A stretch of 64,000 nucleotides of DNA from NCBI RefSeq assembly GCF_000346465.2, contig NC_034014.1, positions 10,352,505 to 10,416,504 of the forward strand, written 5' to 3'. The position numbers and the translations under genes were made by a program. Position 1 is the first letter of the stretch, and each line of letters begins with the position of its first letter. The notes under the pieces were generated by a model. The model did not search any database, was not told where the DNA came from, and was given only the letters and a program-made list of their open reading frames with translations. The stretch is from Prunus persica. Taxonomy: Eukaryota > Streptophyta > Magnoliopsida > Rosales > Rosaceae. Below, one piece after another: positions 22,213 to 32,169 of this stretch.

Positions 22213-22790
22213 CAGAATTCTGGAAGTTCAGCACAAGAAAGTCTATTCCAGTCCTCTAGAGAACTGGCTAGACCTTCTTCAATGAGTCTTTGGGCCGTGA
22301 CGCCATGGGGGCGGCCGTTCTGATTGACTCCAAGGAAAGTGTAGGGACCGAGGTCATCATGATAATACCTTGCTTCAAAGCACATGGCAGAGGGTAGGAA
22401 TGGCCGTGGATCGGCCTCTATAATCTCCATGCAGCCTTCTTCATCCCATATTGCTAACTGCTGGTGGAGGGTGGAAGGGATACAAAGGCTCTGGTGAATC
22501 CAATCCCTGCCGAATAGTGCATTGTAGGTGGTGGAGGTAGTGTCTATAACAAAGAATGCTATTTTCAACTCTTTGCTTCCGACTACGACATCTACATCTA
22601 AGATGCCGTGTATTTTGGTGATGCCCCCAGCGAAGTTGGTGACGGTTAATCGTGTTGGAATTAGATCCCTCTCTGTTCTGCCCAACTTGGTCAGCATTCT
22701 GTGGGGCAATAGATTAATGGCTGCACCTCCATCTACCATGATCTTGGAGATAGGGATACCTCCAAGATTTGCCGTTATAGTGGATGAGAT
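22212..22790 (-). CDS. Ty3/gypsy aspartic protease region (fragment)
   Basis: Minus-strand frame with the protease signature MVDGGAAINLLPHRML (DGG in place of the commoner DTG/DSG) and the downstream NALFGRDWIHQ. The stop overlaps the RT start as TGATG, so RT is in a shifted frame. The upstream end is lost at an inversion junction near 22790, where the plus-strand integrase begins. Open frame upstream of that point is shadow of the integrase. Confidence 0.75.
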   Translation of the reverse strand: MSSTITANLGGIPISKIMVDGGAAINLLPHRMLTKLGRTERDLIPTRLTVTNFAGGITKIHGILDVDVVVGSKELKIAFFVIDTTSTTYNALFGRDWIHQSLCIPSTLHQQLAIWDEEGCMEIIEADPRPFLPSAMCFEARYYHDDLGPYTFLGVNQNGRPHGVTAQRLIEEGLASSLEDWNRLSCAELPEF

Positions 22791-23961
22791 ACTGTTAAGG
22801 TGTCTCGGAAAGACAGAATACATGAAAGTCATGGGAGAAACCCATGAGGGGATCTGTGGAGCTCACCAAGGAGGAAGAAAGATGTGCTGGTTAATCAGAA
22901 GGTATGGCTACTTCTGGCCAACCATGATGAAGGATTGCATCGACTATTCCAAAGGATGTGAAGCCTGTCAAAGGCACGGCCCAATCCAGCAGGTTCCTTC
23001 GGTTCCCATGAATCCAGTAGTAAAGCCATGGCCTTTCAGGGGATGGGCAATGGATCTCATTGGCAAAATCTATCCAGCCAGCAACCAGCAGCACTGTTTC
23101 ATCATCGTTGCCACAGATTATTTCACCAAGTGGGTAGAAGCCAAGCCAGTAAAAACCACAACATCTCAAGAGATCATCATCTTTATAGAAGAACAGATCA
23201 TACAGAGATTTGGCATTCCGGAATCAATCACAACTGATAGGGGTTCTTCTTTCATATCTAGGGATATGCTAGATATGGCAGAAACATTCAAGTTCAAACT
23301 GCTTCAATCTACCCCCTATTATGCTCAAGCTAATGGACAGGCAGAATCAAGTAACAAGGTGATTATCAATATCATCAGAAAAATGCTAGAGAAGAATCCG
23401 AAGCAGTGGCATGAGAAGTTGTCAGAAACTTTGTGGGCATACAGAACGTCAAAAAGAGAAGCAACTGGCATGACTCCCTATGCTCTGACCTACGGTCATG
23501 ATGCAATTCTGCCCATGGAGATAGCAGTCCAGTCCCTTAGAATTGCTCACCAGCACGATCTCACTGGGGAGGATTACTCTCAAGCCATGTTGCTGGAATT
23601 GGAAGGATTGGATGCAAGCAGAATTGACACCCTCAACAAACTCTTAGCAGGAAAACAGGCTGTGTCGAGAGCCTACAACAAAAGAGTCAAAAACAAGAGT
23701 TTTGAAGAGGGAGAGATAGTCTGGAAAGCAATTCTGCCCCTTGGAACACACATAGCTGGATATGGAAAGTGGTCACCTACATGGGAAGGCCCTTTTATAA
23801 TTAACCAAATCCTCGGAATGGGGGCATATAGGTTGCAGGACCGAGATGGGGTTGTTCACTTCGCCCCAATCAATGGCAAATGGTTAAAGAAGTTCTATCC
23901 AACCATGTGGGATTCGCAGGCTGTACAAACAGATCCCGGGATAGGAGAGGAACAAGATTGA
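22790..23961 (+). CDS. Ty3/gypsy integrase (C-terminal part of pol)
   Basis: The plus-strand frame enters integrase near 22790. It has an HHCC zinc-binding region (HEGICGAHQ, then CEACQRH), catalytic core residues in ATDYFTKW, TDRGSSF and NGQAESSNK (D, D, E) and a C-terminal GPF-type module (WEGPFIINQIL, GAYRLQDRDG). The frame ends at 23961. The open frame extends back to 22528 only because the antisense of the protease is open there. It is in the same orientation as the element LTRs, opposite to the neighbouring protease and RT. Confidence 0.88.
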
Positions 23962-24024
23962 CCTTTTTGTTTCTTGAAAAGGAATCTTGTTTAGAATTGT
24001 TTTTACTTTAAGGTTGTTCTGTTT

Positions 24025-24920
24025 ACCCCTTTGCCCAGAAGAATCTGGACGAGAATGTTCTCCATTTGTTTGAGAACACTCTGGTGTTAGGGCCTCACTG
24101 GTTTGGTCCTGTTCCGGCTGAGGTGGCGGAATTGCTGAAAAAGGATGCTGAGGCACCTTTGTGTTTTGAAAGCACTTCTGCCCTAGCTTCTTATTCTTGG
24201 GTTAGCAAGAATTTGAGTCGATCTTTTCCGTCCAGCGAGGTGAGGAACAGTCCCGTCAAATGGGCAGACTGGATTGACAGACTTCTCCCGAGATATGGGG
24301 GTCACTGGAGGAGAGCTGGGCTCTATGACGCCATTCTTCTGTCCAAGCAGTCGATTAACAGAGATGAGAACCTGCTTGCTGCTGCCCTGTGTTTTTGGAA
24401 TTCTGCCAGCAACACATTTGATTTCCGTGTGGGTCCCATGGCTCCAACTCTACTGGATATGGCTCAGATTTTTGGGTTTAGGCCCCATGGCAGACCTGTT
24501 GATGCTGTTGGAGATTATCACAGGCGAAAGAACCAAGAGAAAGTGGCCACTCCCTTCACTATCTCTCCAGCCACGATCAATCAGAACTGCTCCTTCTCCA
24601 ACTTTCTGAAGAGATTCAGCGCTGAGAAGGACAAGGATCAGCAACATATGTTGTTCCTTCTGTATTGGCTGAACCGATTTGTCTTCCCCAATCGGTCTTC
24701 GGCAGTTCTGCTTGAATACAGACATCTGGCAGAAGCACTTCACAATCACACTGATGTGGGGCTTGGACCAACAGTTCTGGCCCACCTTTTCAAGAATCTG
24801 CATACTGCCACTCTGGAAAATCCATTGAACCTGTCTGCTCCTGGCGCATTCTGGATGATCCAGATCTGGCTGCAGGTATATTTCCCCGATTGCAACTCCG
24901 GTATGATTTCAGCGGAATAA
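24025..24920 (+). pseudogene. PMD domain fragment (N-terminal, second copy)
   Basis: From 24025 the sequence repeats 17752-18157 with a near-perfect match, then continues into authentic PMD sequence (GPMAPTLLDMAQIFGFRPHG, FSNFLKRFSAEKD, LFLLYWLNRFVFPNRSSA, EYRHLAEALHNH, PGAFWMIQIWLQVYFP). The PMD start codon and first 36 residues are missing, since an internal Met is the first available. Plant mobile domains occur in host genes and in MULE and gypsy elements. Here it is a captured fragment. The stop at 24918-24920 probably reflects loss of a splice or frame. Confidence 0.75.
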
Positions 24921-25560
24921 GCTGAGGACAGCCAAGCTACTTGTTGACCAACAAGTGGTCTCCAAGCTAGTGGGGAACTTCGCCCTTCCATATCAGGAGT
25001 TAAACACGAAAACGGGTGAACAATAAGAAGATGATGAATTTAATAAAGTTCGATTCTGTTATAATCGACACCTCAAGGAAGAAATATATTTTGTGAATTC
25101 CGGTTGTTAAGAATACACCGCGAAATGGATAATATCAATATAAACCTCAAATAATGAATTGAGGCTCCCCACATATTTTATTATACCTGGGCCGGAAGCC
25201 CATGGATCCAAATATATGAGAGATCCTGAACTTAAAGTTGTGGGTATATAGTAGTTAATGCTCTTCACTACTATATTGTGATATTATCGTGGCTTTTACT
25301 CAATTCATATTTCATGTCCATTTGAAAAGGGCAAATAAATTCTGAGTTTGTGCCCAGGCCAAAAGTTCCGGGCTACCATGCAATTTGGGAGAGACAATGT
25401 GGTTATTTGAACCTATAAGGCACAAGGTTCCAAACCGTCATTTTGAAAAGACGTAAAAACCACAGGTGCAAGTTTAAGAATGTGCGCAATTATTATTACA
25501 GAAACATACAACAGATAGATTTTTTCCACCTGCAATGAAGGTGCAGGCCCTGTAAAATCT
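24921..25560. other. Non-coding interior of the composite element
   Basis: No intact frame. Fragments such as GGCCGGAAGCCCATGGATCC and TGCCCAGGCCAAAAGTTCCG suggest very decayed retroelement sequence. Confidence 0.4.
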
Positions 25561-25571
25561 ATAAAATTACA

Positions 25572-26123
25572 TTATGTTCTGGAAGCCTCTGAAGGTAGAG
25601 GACGGCGCCTCTTAAGCTTAGCCATGAGCTTCTCGTGGTCTCCCAAAATTCTTTCATTGGAGACCTGCAGCATGTCTAGCCTTCTCAGTGTATCAACTGA
25701 GTACGAACTCACCAGTTTCAACAAGGAATTATGCTCTCCTTTAAGTTTCTCAACCTCCTGTTGAGACTCATGAAGCATTCTTTGGAGAGACGAATTTTCA
25801 GTTGTCAGCTTCTCAACCTCGTTTGCTCTAACACGCAAACGATCAGCCATGTTAGAAACAGAAACAGCACTCTGAATGCTAAAAGCCATTGAGTCATCAA
25901 TAGCCTCTTCCTCAGACCTCCCTGTTAACAGCATTTCATCCATTGGAGTAATGAAATTCCTAGCTACTATGACAGCAGTAGCATCATTCATCATCACAGA
26001 ATCATTAACTGTGAGATGACGATTTTGGGATACAAAGGATGGACGCCAAACTTTGGCGTCACTGTTTGCTGTTGGAGCATCATTTAAATTGAAATAATTT
26101 GGGCAGGAAGAAGAGGAAGCCAT
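25572..26123 (-). CDS. Antisense ORF: 183-aa protein with predicted coiled coil
   Basis: A complete minus-strand frame in the 3' half of the composite element, antisense to the LTRs. The N-terminus is serine-rich (MASSSSCPNYFNL). The middle part has a repeated acidic/hydrophobic pattern. Residues about 95-165 form heptad-like stretches (ANEVEKLTTENSSLQRMLHE, SQQEVEKLKGEHNSLLKLV), and the C-terminus is basic (KLKRRRPLP). I do not recognise a named domain. The frame is intact despite decay around it, which suggests selection or recent acquisition. An upstream AT-rich region (26124-26250) could be its promoter. It may be an accessory protein of this element family. Confidence 0.6.
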   Translation of the reverse strand: MASSSSCPNYFNLNDAPTANSDAKVWRPSFVSQNRHLTVNDSVMMNDATAVIVARNFITPMDEMLLTGRSEEEAIDDSMAFSIQSAVSVSNMADRLRVRANEVEKLTTENSSLQRMLHESQQEVEKLKGEHNSLLKLVSSYSVDTLRRLDMLQVSNERILGDHEKLMAKLKRRRPLPSEASRT

Positions 26124-28885
26124 TTTTGAGAAAGTTTCGAAGAAAGTCTTAGGAAAACTAAAGTTTCAGAAAATGAAGAAATTTGAGTTGAAACGCAGTT
26201 GCTCCAATCAAGTTTTACAAAGGCCATATCTATAGGAGGAAATATGGCTACTGTTTTTCAGGACCCCAATATCTTCTCGAATCCCCATATTATCTTTTTC
26301 TTTCCTAGAGTCCAAAACTTCACGTGGCCTCTAATAATGCCTGTCGGCACTTTCGGCGTTTTCAAGCATTATTTTCAAAGCCGATCTTGCTTTACGGATT
26401 TCACGGAGCTACTTTTTCAAAAGCATCCCGAGAATCTCGCACTTTTTCAACAGCATCCCGAGAATCTCGCAATTTTCCTATGGTTAATTTGAAATTCACC
26501 GGTTCTACCTATTCATTGTATTTGTGTATAAATGTGTTACTAACGAAATTTTCTTTGCAGAAGACATCCAGTTTACTCCATACCTAGTGATGCGATATTT
26601 ACTTGTTTTTCTTATCAGTAAGCACTCAATATGCCCGAGAAGCAAGACTATCTCTGATCATCCATTCAGGAAGCAAGACTATCCCTGATCATGTTTCCAC
26701 TATATCAGGGAACTGTGAAGGCAACCTTATGCTCTAATCTCCGGAAGTTCTTCTAAACTAGAAGAAATGAGAGCTTGTCGTTTGCTCCCACCAGCTTCCT
26801 TCCTTGATTGCCGAGCTTGTTGTCTGCTCCCACCAGCTTCCTTCCTTGATTGCTTACCTTACCTTGCAATCAATATCACAATCTTTTTGCATTTTTTCTC
26901 TTTTTATAACTCTCTGTTCATAAGGGATTTTATTTCTTTAGAATGAACATCCGAAGAAAGAATCCTTGCAGTGATCCTAACTCTGAGAGTTATTTGTTTT
27001 TGACAGAGAAAAGAATTGTGATTTTTGCTCTTGCAGGATATAACAAGATCATCAAGCGATACTTTATATTTACTGGGCCGATACGAGCTTGAATGATACT
27101 TGAGAAAAGTTTCTCCCACTTAAGGATGTAAGCAATACTTGTGTTATTTTATGCTTATATACCTATTTGATATTTTATCTTGAAAGGTAACCAAATGGGG
27201 AGATAAGTCCGTTTCAAAAGAATGGCTTGTATGTATCCATGAATTATTAACGCAAATTTTACAGATTGCAAGTTGGATACATTGATAATACACTGCACAG
27301 ATTAAAGTCCCATAAGAACAGAATATGGGTATAGCAGTGATCAATATGATGCACGCCTGTTGCGTAGCAAATGATGTGGATTGAAGTCCCGAAAGGACAA
27401 TCCTTTGACATGTCAATATTGATATTATGCACGCCTAATGTGTAGCAAATTATATGGGTTAAAGTCCCATAAATTAATTGACATGTATGTATTAATCTGT
27501 GGCATGCCTGCAGCATGACAGATATATGGGTTCTAAATGTTCCAACTCCCTAAATGGAGATTATCCACGCCCTGCTATAAAATAATGCTCAATTGGATGT
27601 TATAATCTACATTCTCACATAATAAAAGCCCCCCTGCAGTGGCTTGGGTACCCAAAAGCAAAGAAATGCTTATAATTGATGCATGCGCATGCACATGAGA
27701 ATGGTGGGATCATAAATTGATGAATGACAAATTTTTGATTTTGGAGTAGCTACTCAAATCATCAATGGGCTGTGTTGATTGGAACCACGTTCAATTATTA
27801 AATGTCGACAATATCATTGGCCAAAATGGAATGAGGCAATTCCATTATAGATGAGAATGAACGTGAAAGAACAAACCCACAGTACGAACCCTAAAAGATG
27901 TTAATATTAAAAGTTATACTTGGGTGTTCGGAATAAAAAGGGAATATACCTACTTTGTATGACACAATGTTTTTGACATAAACAAGGGATGTTGGGTTTT
28001 CTCCATATTTATAGATTCAATTGTGCCCCTTTATTGCACATTTACGGAGACCAACATGTTATCTTTAAGGGTTATTACATGCATAGAGCATATCACCTGA
28101 TGTGATTCCCTAAAGATGTATAAATAGCTGGGTTAAAGCTATATAATGTGTCATAGAGTTTAATCCCTTTAAACAAAATCCTTGAAAGGATTGAAATTGC
28201 ATGAAGCAAGTCTGTGGACATGTGCCTGAAGCACAAAATCTGTACTCAATGTTAATGTACATAAATTGCCTCAGTGAGTATATTGATTATAATGTGTTTG
28301 CAACACATTAAAGCTTCTCAAGAATTCCAGAAATATTTGTCTCGACTTAAAGATCGAGCATTATGCCAACGAGATACTTGCTTATACTAAGAAAGTATTG
28401 AAGCATTTTTATGAGGATTATCCGTTGGGCACTTTAAGGATTTTCCGGAAGTATGTTGGACCGGACATCATATTTTCCAGATAAGGCTCAACTCCATCAC
28501 CATCATTTTGGGATGATGTGAGGTATATTTGATGCTATTTCCGCATAACACCATGTATGGGCATATTCTTTCAAGTGAACTTATAAATAGCCCAAGCGTT
28601 ATTAGATATGCGGACTCTGAAAATTTCTATGATTTACATAGAGATAGCTCACTGGAAATATATTTACTATATGAATTGTTGGTGGCTACATCATCCACTC
28701 GCTCCGAAAGATTCTCAATCCAAAAGATAGTCATGAAAACATCAGGGGGAGATATTAATCAGGGGGAGCATCCAGAAGTATGCTATACAGATTGTTGTAC
28801 TCTTCTTTCCATCAGTTCTCTACCTTACTAGGTTTTCTCCAAGCAAGTCTTTAAAGATACAACCGACATATCATTAGTGGTCTCC
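26124..28885. other. Decayed 3' interior of the composite element
   Basis: No long frame. A 30-bp-scale direct repeat containing GCATCCCGAGAATCTCGCA lies at about 26423-26472. The last ~500 bp (28340-28885) resemble a decayed copia pol 3' end (SSELINSPSVIRYADSE, AGGGGGAG blocks), consistent with the copia-type LTRs. Confidence 0.5.
27276..27535 (+). repeat. Degenerate ~80-bp tandem repeats
   Basis: Three to four units share GCACGCCTGTTGCGTAGCAA-like and TTAAAGTCCCATAA-like words (27350-27400, 27428-27470, 27500-27535). They are non-coding. Confidence 0.5.
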
Positions 28886-28894
28886 AAGGGGGAG
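28886..28894 (+). other. Polypurine tract
   Basis: AAGGGGGAG immediately precedes the 3' LTR, as expected for the plus-strand primer. Confidence 0.8.
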
Positions 28895-29369
28895 TGTTGT
28901 AAAAGAATAAAAGAATAAACATGTGGAGCCCACTAACTATTCATTACTGTTCATTTGGTGGCTTTGATAGAGTTTGTCTGTCACGGGTGAACAGTGATTA
29001 CTGTTCATTACTGTTCATTTGGCGGCTTTGATAGAGTTTGTCTGTCACGGGTGAATAGTGATGAATAGTGATTATTTCAGCCTATAAATAAGAAGAGTAA
29101 CGGAAAGAAGAAAAGAAGAAAAAAGAGAAAGGAAGAGAAGGAAGAAAGAGGAAAGAGAGAGCAGAGAGAAATTCTCCTAGAGAGAAAATTCAGTGAGCCA
29201 CATATATTGTAAACATTAAACTTGTAGCCCTATTATTTTACATAGTGGAAAAGTTACTGCTGCTGCTCTCCGAGGACGTAGGCATAGCCGAACCTCGTTA
29301 AATGCTGTGTCTCATCTACTTTACGTGCAGCTCTGAATTATCGCACATATCCTAGGTTATTTTATAACA
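28895..29369 (+). repeat. 3' LTR of the composite element, with internal duplication
   Basis: 475 bp, otherwise nearly identical to the 5' LTR. The extra length comes from a duplicated segment containing GGCTTTGATAGAGTTTGTC, present twice here and once in the 5' LTR. Confidence 0.92.
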
Positions 29370-29374
29370 TTATG

Positions 29375-31025
29375 TATATTCTTTTATCTTTTCTTTTTTA
29401 GATTGTTAGATCTACGTTTAAAACGATTAGTAGTTATTGGGTATAATTCATGCAGTGTTGGTTTTAGATGTAAGTCCTTTGACTTTCATTAATTTTTATG
29501 TGGGTCGATTTTAACTTTTGAGGTAAATAAGGAAAATACATTGAAAATCCAAATTTAATGCATTATTCCATTGTAATTGAATTTCATAATTTAAATTTTG
29601 CATTATTTCCTTCATAATATTTACCTAATATATGGATAAAATACAATTTAATCATGGAAAGTAAAGATCATGAATGCAACTTTCTAATTTGAAATTAATA
29701 TAACGCTATTAATTTTGATCATGAATGCAATTAATTGAATGGTAAAACTAAAAAAAGAAACAAACAATGAATTATACAAAATCATTATAGTCAGAAGCAA
29801 TTAATTTGTTAATTAATACCTTAAAATCATATTGTTTCCCGTTTTCACCTCAATCCAAAGGGTAGTATGGGAACAAAGAAAAAAAAATTTAGTCAGCCTC
29901 CTCAAAAGGAAATGTAATCTTATGTGGCAAAATAGTCAAAAGACTTAAAGCAAATAGACAAAATACGAGGATTACATCCAACTATTGTTATAACTTTTGG
30001 ATTTATCTCATTTTATTTTATTTTATTTTATGTTTTGTATGGAGAGGCAATACAAGGATCCGTTTGAATTCATGGATTTGATTAGGTAGATTTGGATTTA
30101 GAGGCCCAAATCCAAATCCTTTCCATCGTTTTGGACATATTTTAAATTTGACCCAAATGTTCATAAGCTCAAAAGTAGAACATCTAAAACTAAGCTTTTT
30201 CGAGGAGGTCTTGACCAAAAAAAAAAGCATTTGAGAGGATTTCAAGCTTTTAATTTTTACATGTGAGAATGTTAGATGAAAAAATAAAAAGGGAATAGAG
30301 GGGGAGATATGAGAAAGAAAACTATTTCAATGAATTTTACATCTTTAGATAAAAGAAAATAAAAAAACAAAAAAAAACAGAGAGGGCGAGATGAGAAAGA
30401 AAACCAGGGGGTTTGTTTGTTGTCCTATGAAGGAAAATTGCGTTTTCTAACAGAAAATGTAAAGTATAATAGGCAATTCAGCTTTTATTTATTTATTTTA
30501 TATTTAGGCTTTTTAGTGGCTATATCCTTGTATTTAGACCCAATTTATATTTTGGTACTCTAATTAATTCACAAAATGGCTTATGTAGTTCCTCAACTCT
30601 ATTTTCATTAGTAGTGTTAGTCATATTGTCACATTTGTTAAATTTTCTAACAAAATTTAGTGGGGGTGTCAACTTTAAATTTCTTCAATTAAAGTTTAAT
30701 AAGATGACGTATTGAGGAAAGAAGTCAAGTAAATCCTAACAGAGAAAATCTAAACAAAAAATCCGGATTCTAATTAGAAAGCACTAATAATGAGGGCACG
30801 TAATTAAACAATGCCCAAAATTTGTTACATTGCATTTGGATAAAAACAAACAAAATTCGCCGGGAATTTATTTGGACAATATTTTTGGTGTAATTAGAAG
30901 TTTCCAAATACTATCCTAGATTCGTAGTCGTGACTTGTAACCAACGAGCCCAATTACGCCAACAAAATATTTCCCTTGAATCCAACGGTCAAGAGCTTCG
31001 CTTGTCGATCTTACTTGGTCCAGCC
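29375..31025. other. AT-rich intergenic region
   Basis: No supported gene. Several short AT-rich stretches, including one repeated TTTTA block near 30011-30030, and general spacer. Confidence 0.5.
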
Positions 31026-31130
31026 TTTATAAACCCACACAAACCCACAATGGTAGCCCAATACCACAAGCAACCACCTGTCTCTCTCTCCTCTCTCGTC
31101 GTCTCAATCTCTAGAAGAAGCATTTGCTCG
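31026..31130 (+). promoter_or_regulatory. TATA box and 5'-UTR exon of the mitochondrial protein gene
   Basis: TTTATAAACC at 31026-31035 is followed by a pyrimidine-rich leader ending in a donor (TGCTCG then GTAAGC at 31131). The matching acceptor TTTTCAG lies just before 32152, so the leader is interrupted by a ~1-kb intron. Confidence 0.6.
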
Positions 31131-32169
31131 GTAAGCAATTTTTCCCCAATATTCATCGGCTCCTTTTTACGTGCAATTTTAGGGCTTGTGATCGAGTTCC
31201 CTAACATTTTGATATCAGTAAGTTCACCTCAAGTGTGTGGTTCTGATTGATTTTGTTGGATTAGTTTTCGTTTCATGTACAGTATGCTCCCGATTGTTGC
31301 CATCAGGTTAAATTTTCGAAGTAGTTGATTTAGGGTTAATATGTAATTCAGTACCAGCTCCTGGATTTGTAATGAAATGCGAAGCTCCAGGAGTATTTAT
31401 AGTACTCTTTGTTGCATCCGGTTCTTTAGTTTTATATTGTAGTCTTTGGAAAAACCTTTTCTGGGTATAGTTTTGAAATAGATTTTCTTAGAATGGATGA
31501 TGCTATAAAGGAAATATGGTTGCCCTTCAATGCGTAGTTCATTCATTAAGGTTCTGTTTAGTGATAGATCATAAATGGTCAGACTAATGTTAAACAAGAT
31601 ACCCTTTTTCTGTTTTTGTTAATTATACAATGTATCAAGAATAAAATCTGGGAGATATGCGTGAAACAGACCATGGCATTTTGCATTTCCTTTTGTTATG
31701 CTATTTTTCTTTTGTGGGACGAGATGAGGGTTGGGGGTTGTCATTGGTGTTGATCCGTAATAGGTCTTACCGAATTCTTATACTTGTTATACTTATCTTG
31801 ACGTATATTGGACACAAAAGGGGTCCTATGTGTAAATTTTATTGGATACTCCATGGTTTTGTTGTTACTCAGATTGGGGTACAATTGAGAGCACCGTACG
31901 GTGCACATGCAAGTTTAATTAGGACTTGACTAAAAGCTACCTATCAATAGATTTAATGGTTCTATCATCAATTTAAATCAATAATAAAATTGGGGTTGGA
32001 TAAGATAATTTATGTTATTGTCATTGGTTTACTTTGTTCTTTGTTTTGTTTTGTTTTGTTTTTTTGTATTCCAGAACTTATATAACTCAAAACCACAGTT
32101 CTAGGAATAGAAGATAGAGGAGCATTTCCTTATCTATAATATCCTTTTCAGGAAGGATAATCAACTCCA

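Larger units (their letters stand above)
15064..29369 (+). mobile_element. 14.3-kb composite non-autonomous LTR retrotransposon
   Basis: LTRs at 15064-15484 and 28895-29369 start TGTTGTAAAAG and end TTTTATAACA. The whole unit is flanked by perfect TTATG duplications (15059-15063 and 29370-29374). The motif CGTTATCAGCACGAG after the 5' LTR and the polypurine tract AAGGGGGAG before the 3' LTR are typical of plant Ty1/copia-type elements. The interior has no recognisable copia pol. Instead it carries PMD gene fragments, Ty3/gypsy PR, RT, RH and IN fragments in mixed orientation, and an antisense coiled-coil ORF. I count only a few substitutions between the LTRs outside one insertion, so the composite integrated recently as a unit. 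Proteins for mobility were presumably supplied in trans. Confidence 0.9.

Noticed and set aside
22528..22790. N-terminal part of the long plus-strand integrase frame
   Set aside because: It is the antisense of the protease and has no domain. The integrase begins near 22790.
15064..29369. Autonomous Ty1/copia element
   Set aside because: The ends are copia-like, but no copia gag, integrase or RT was found in the interior; the pol pieces present are gypsy-type.
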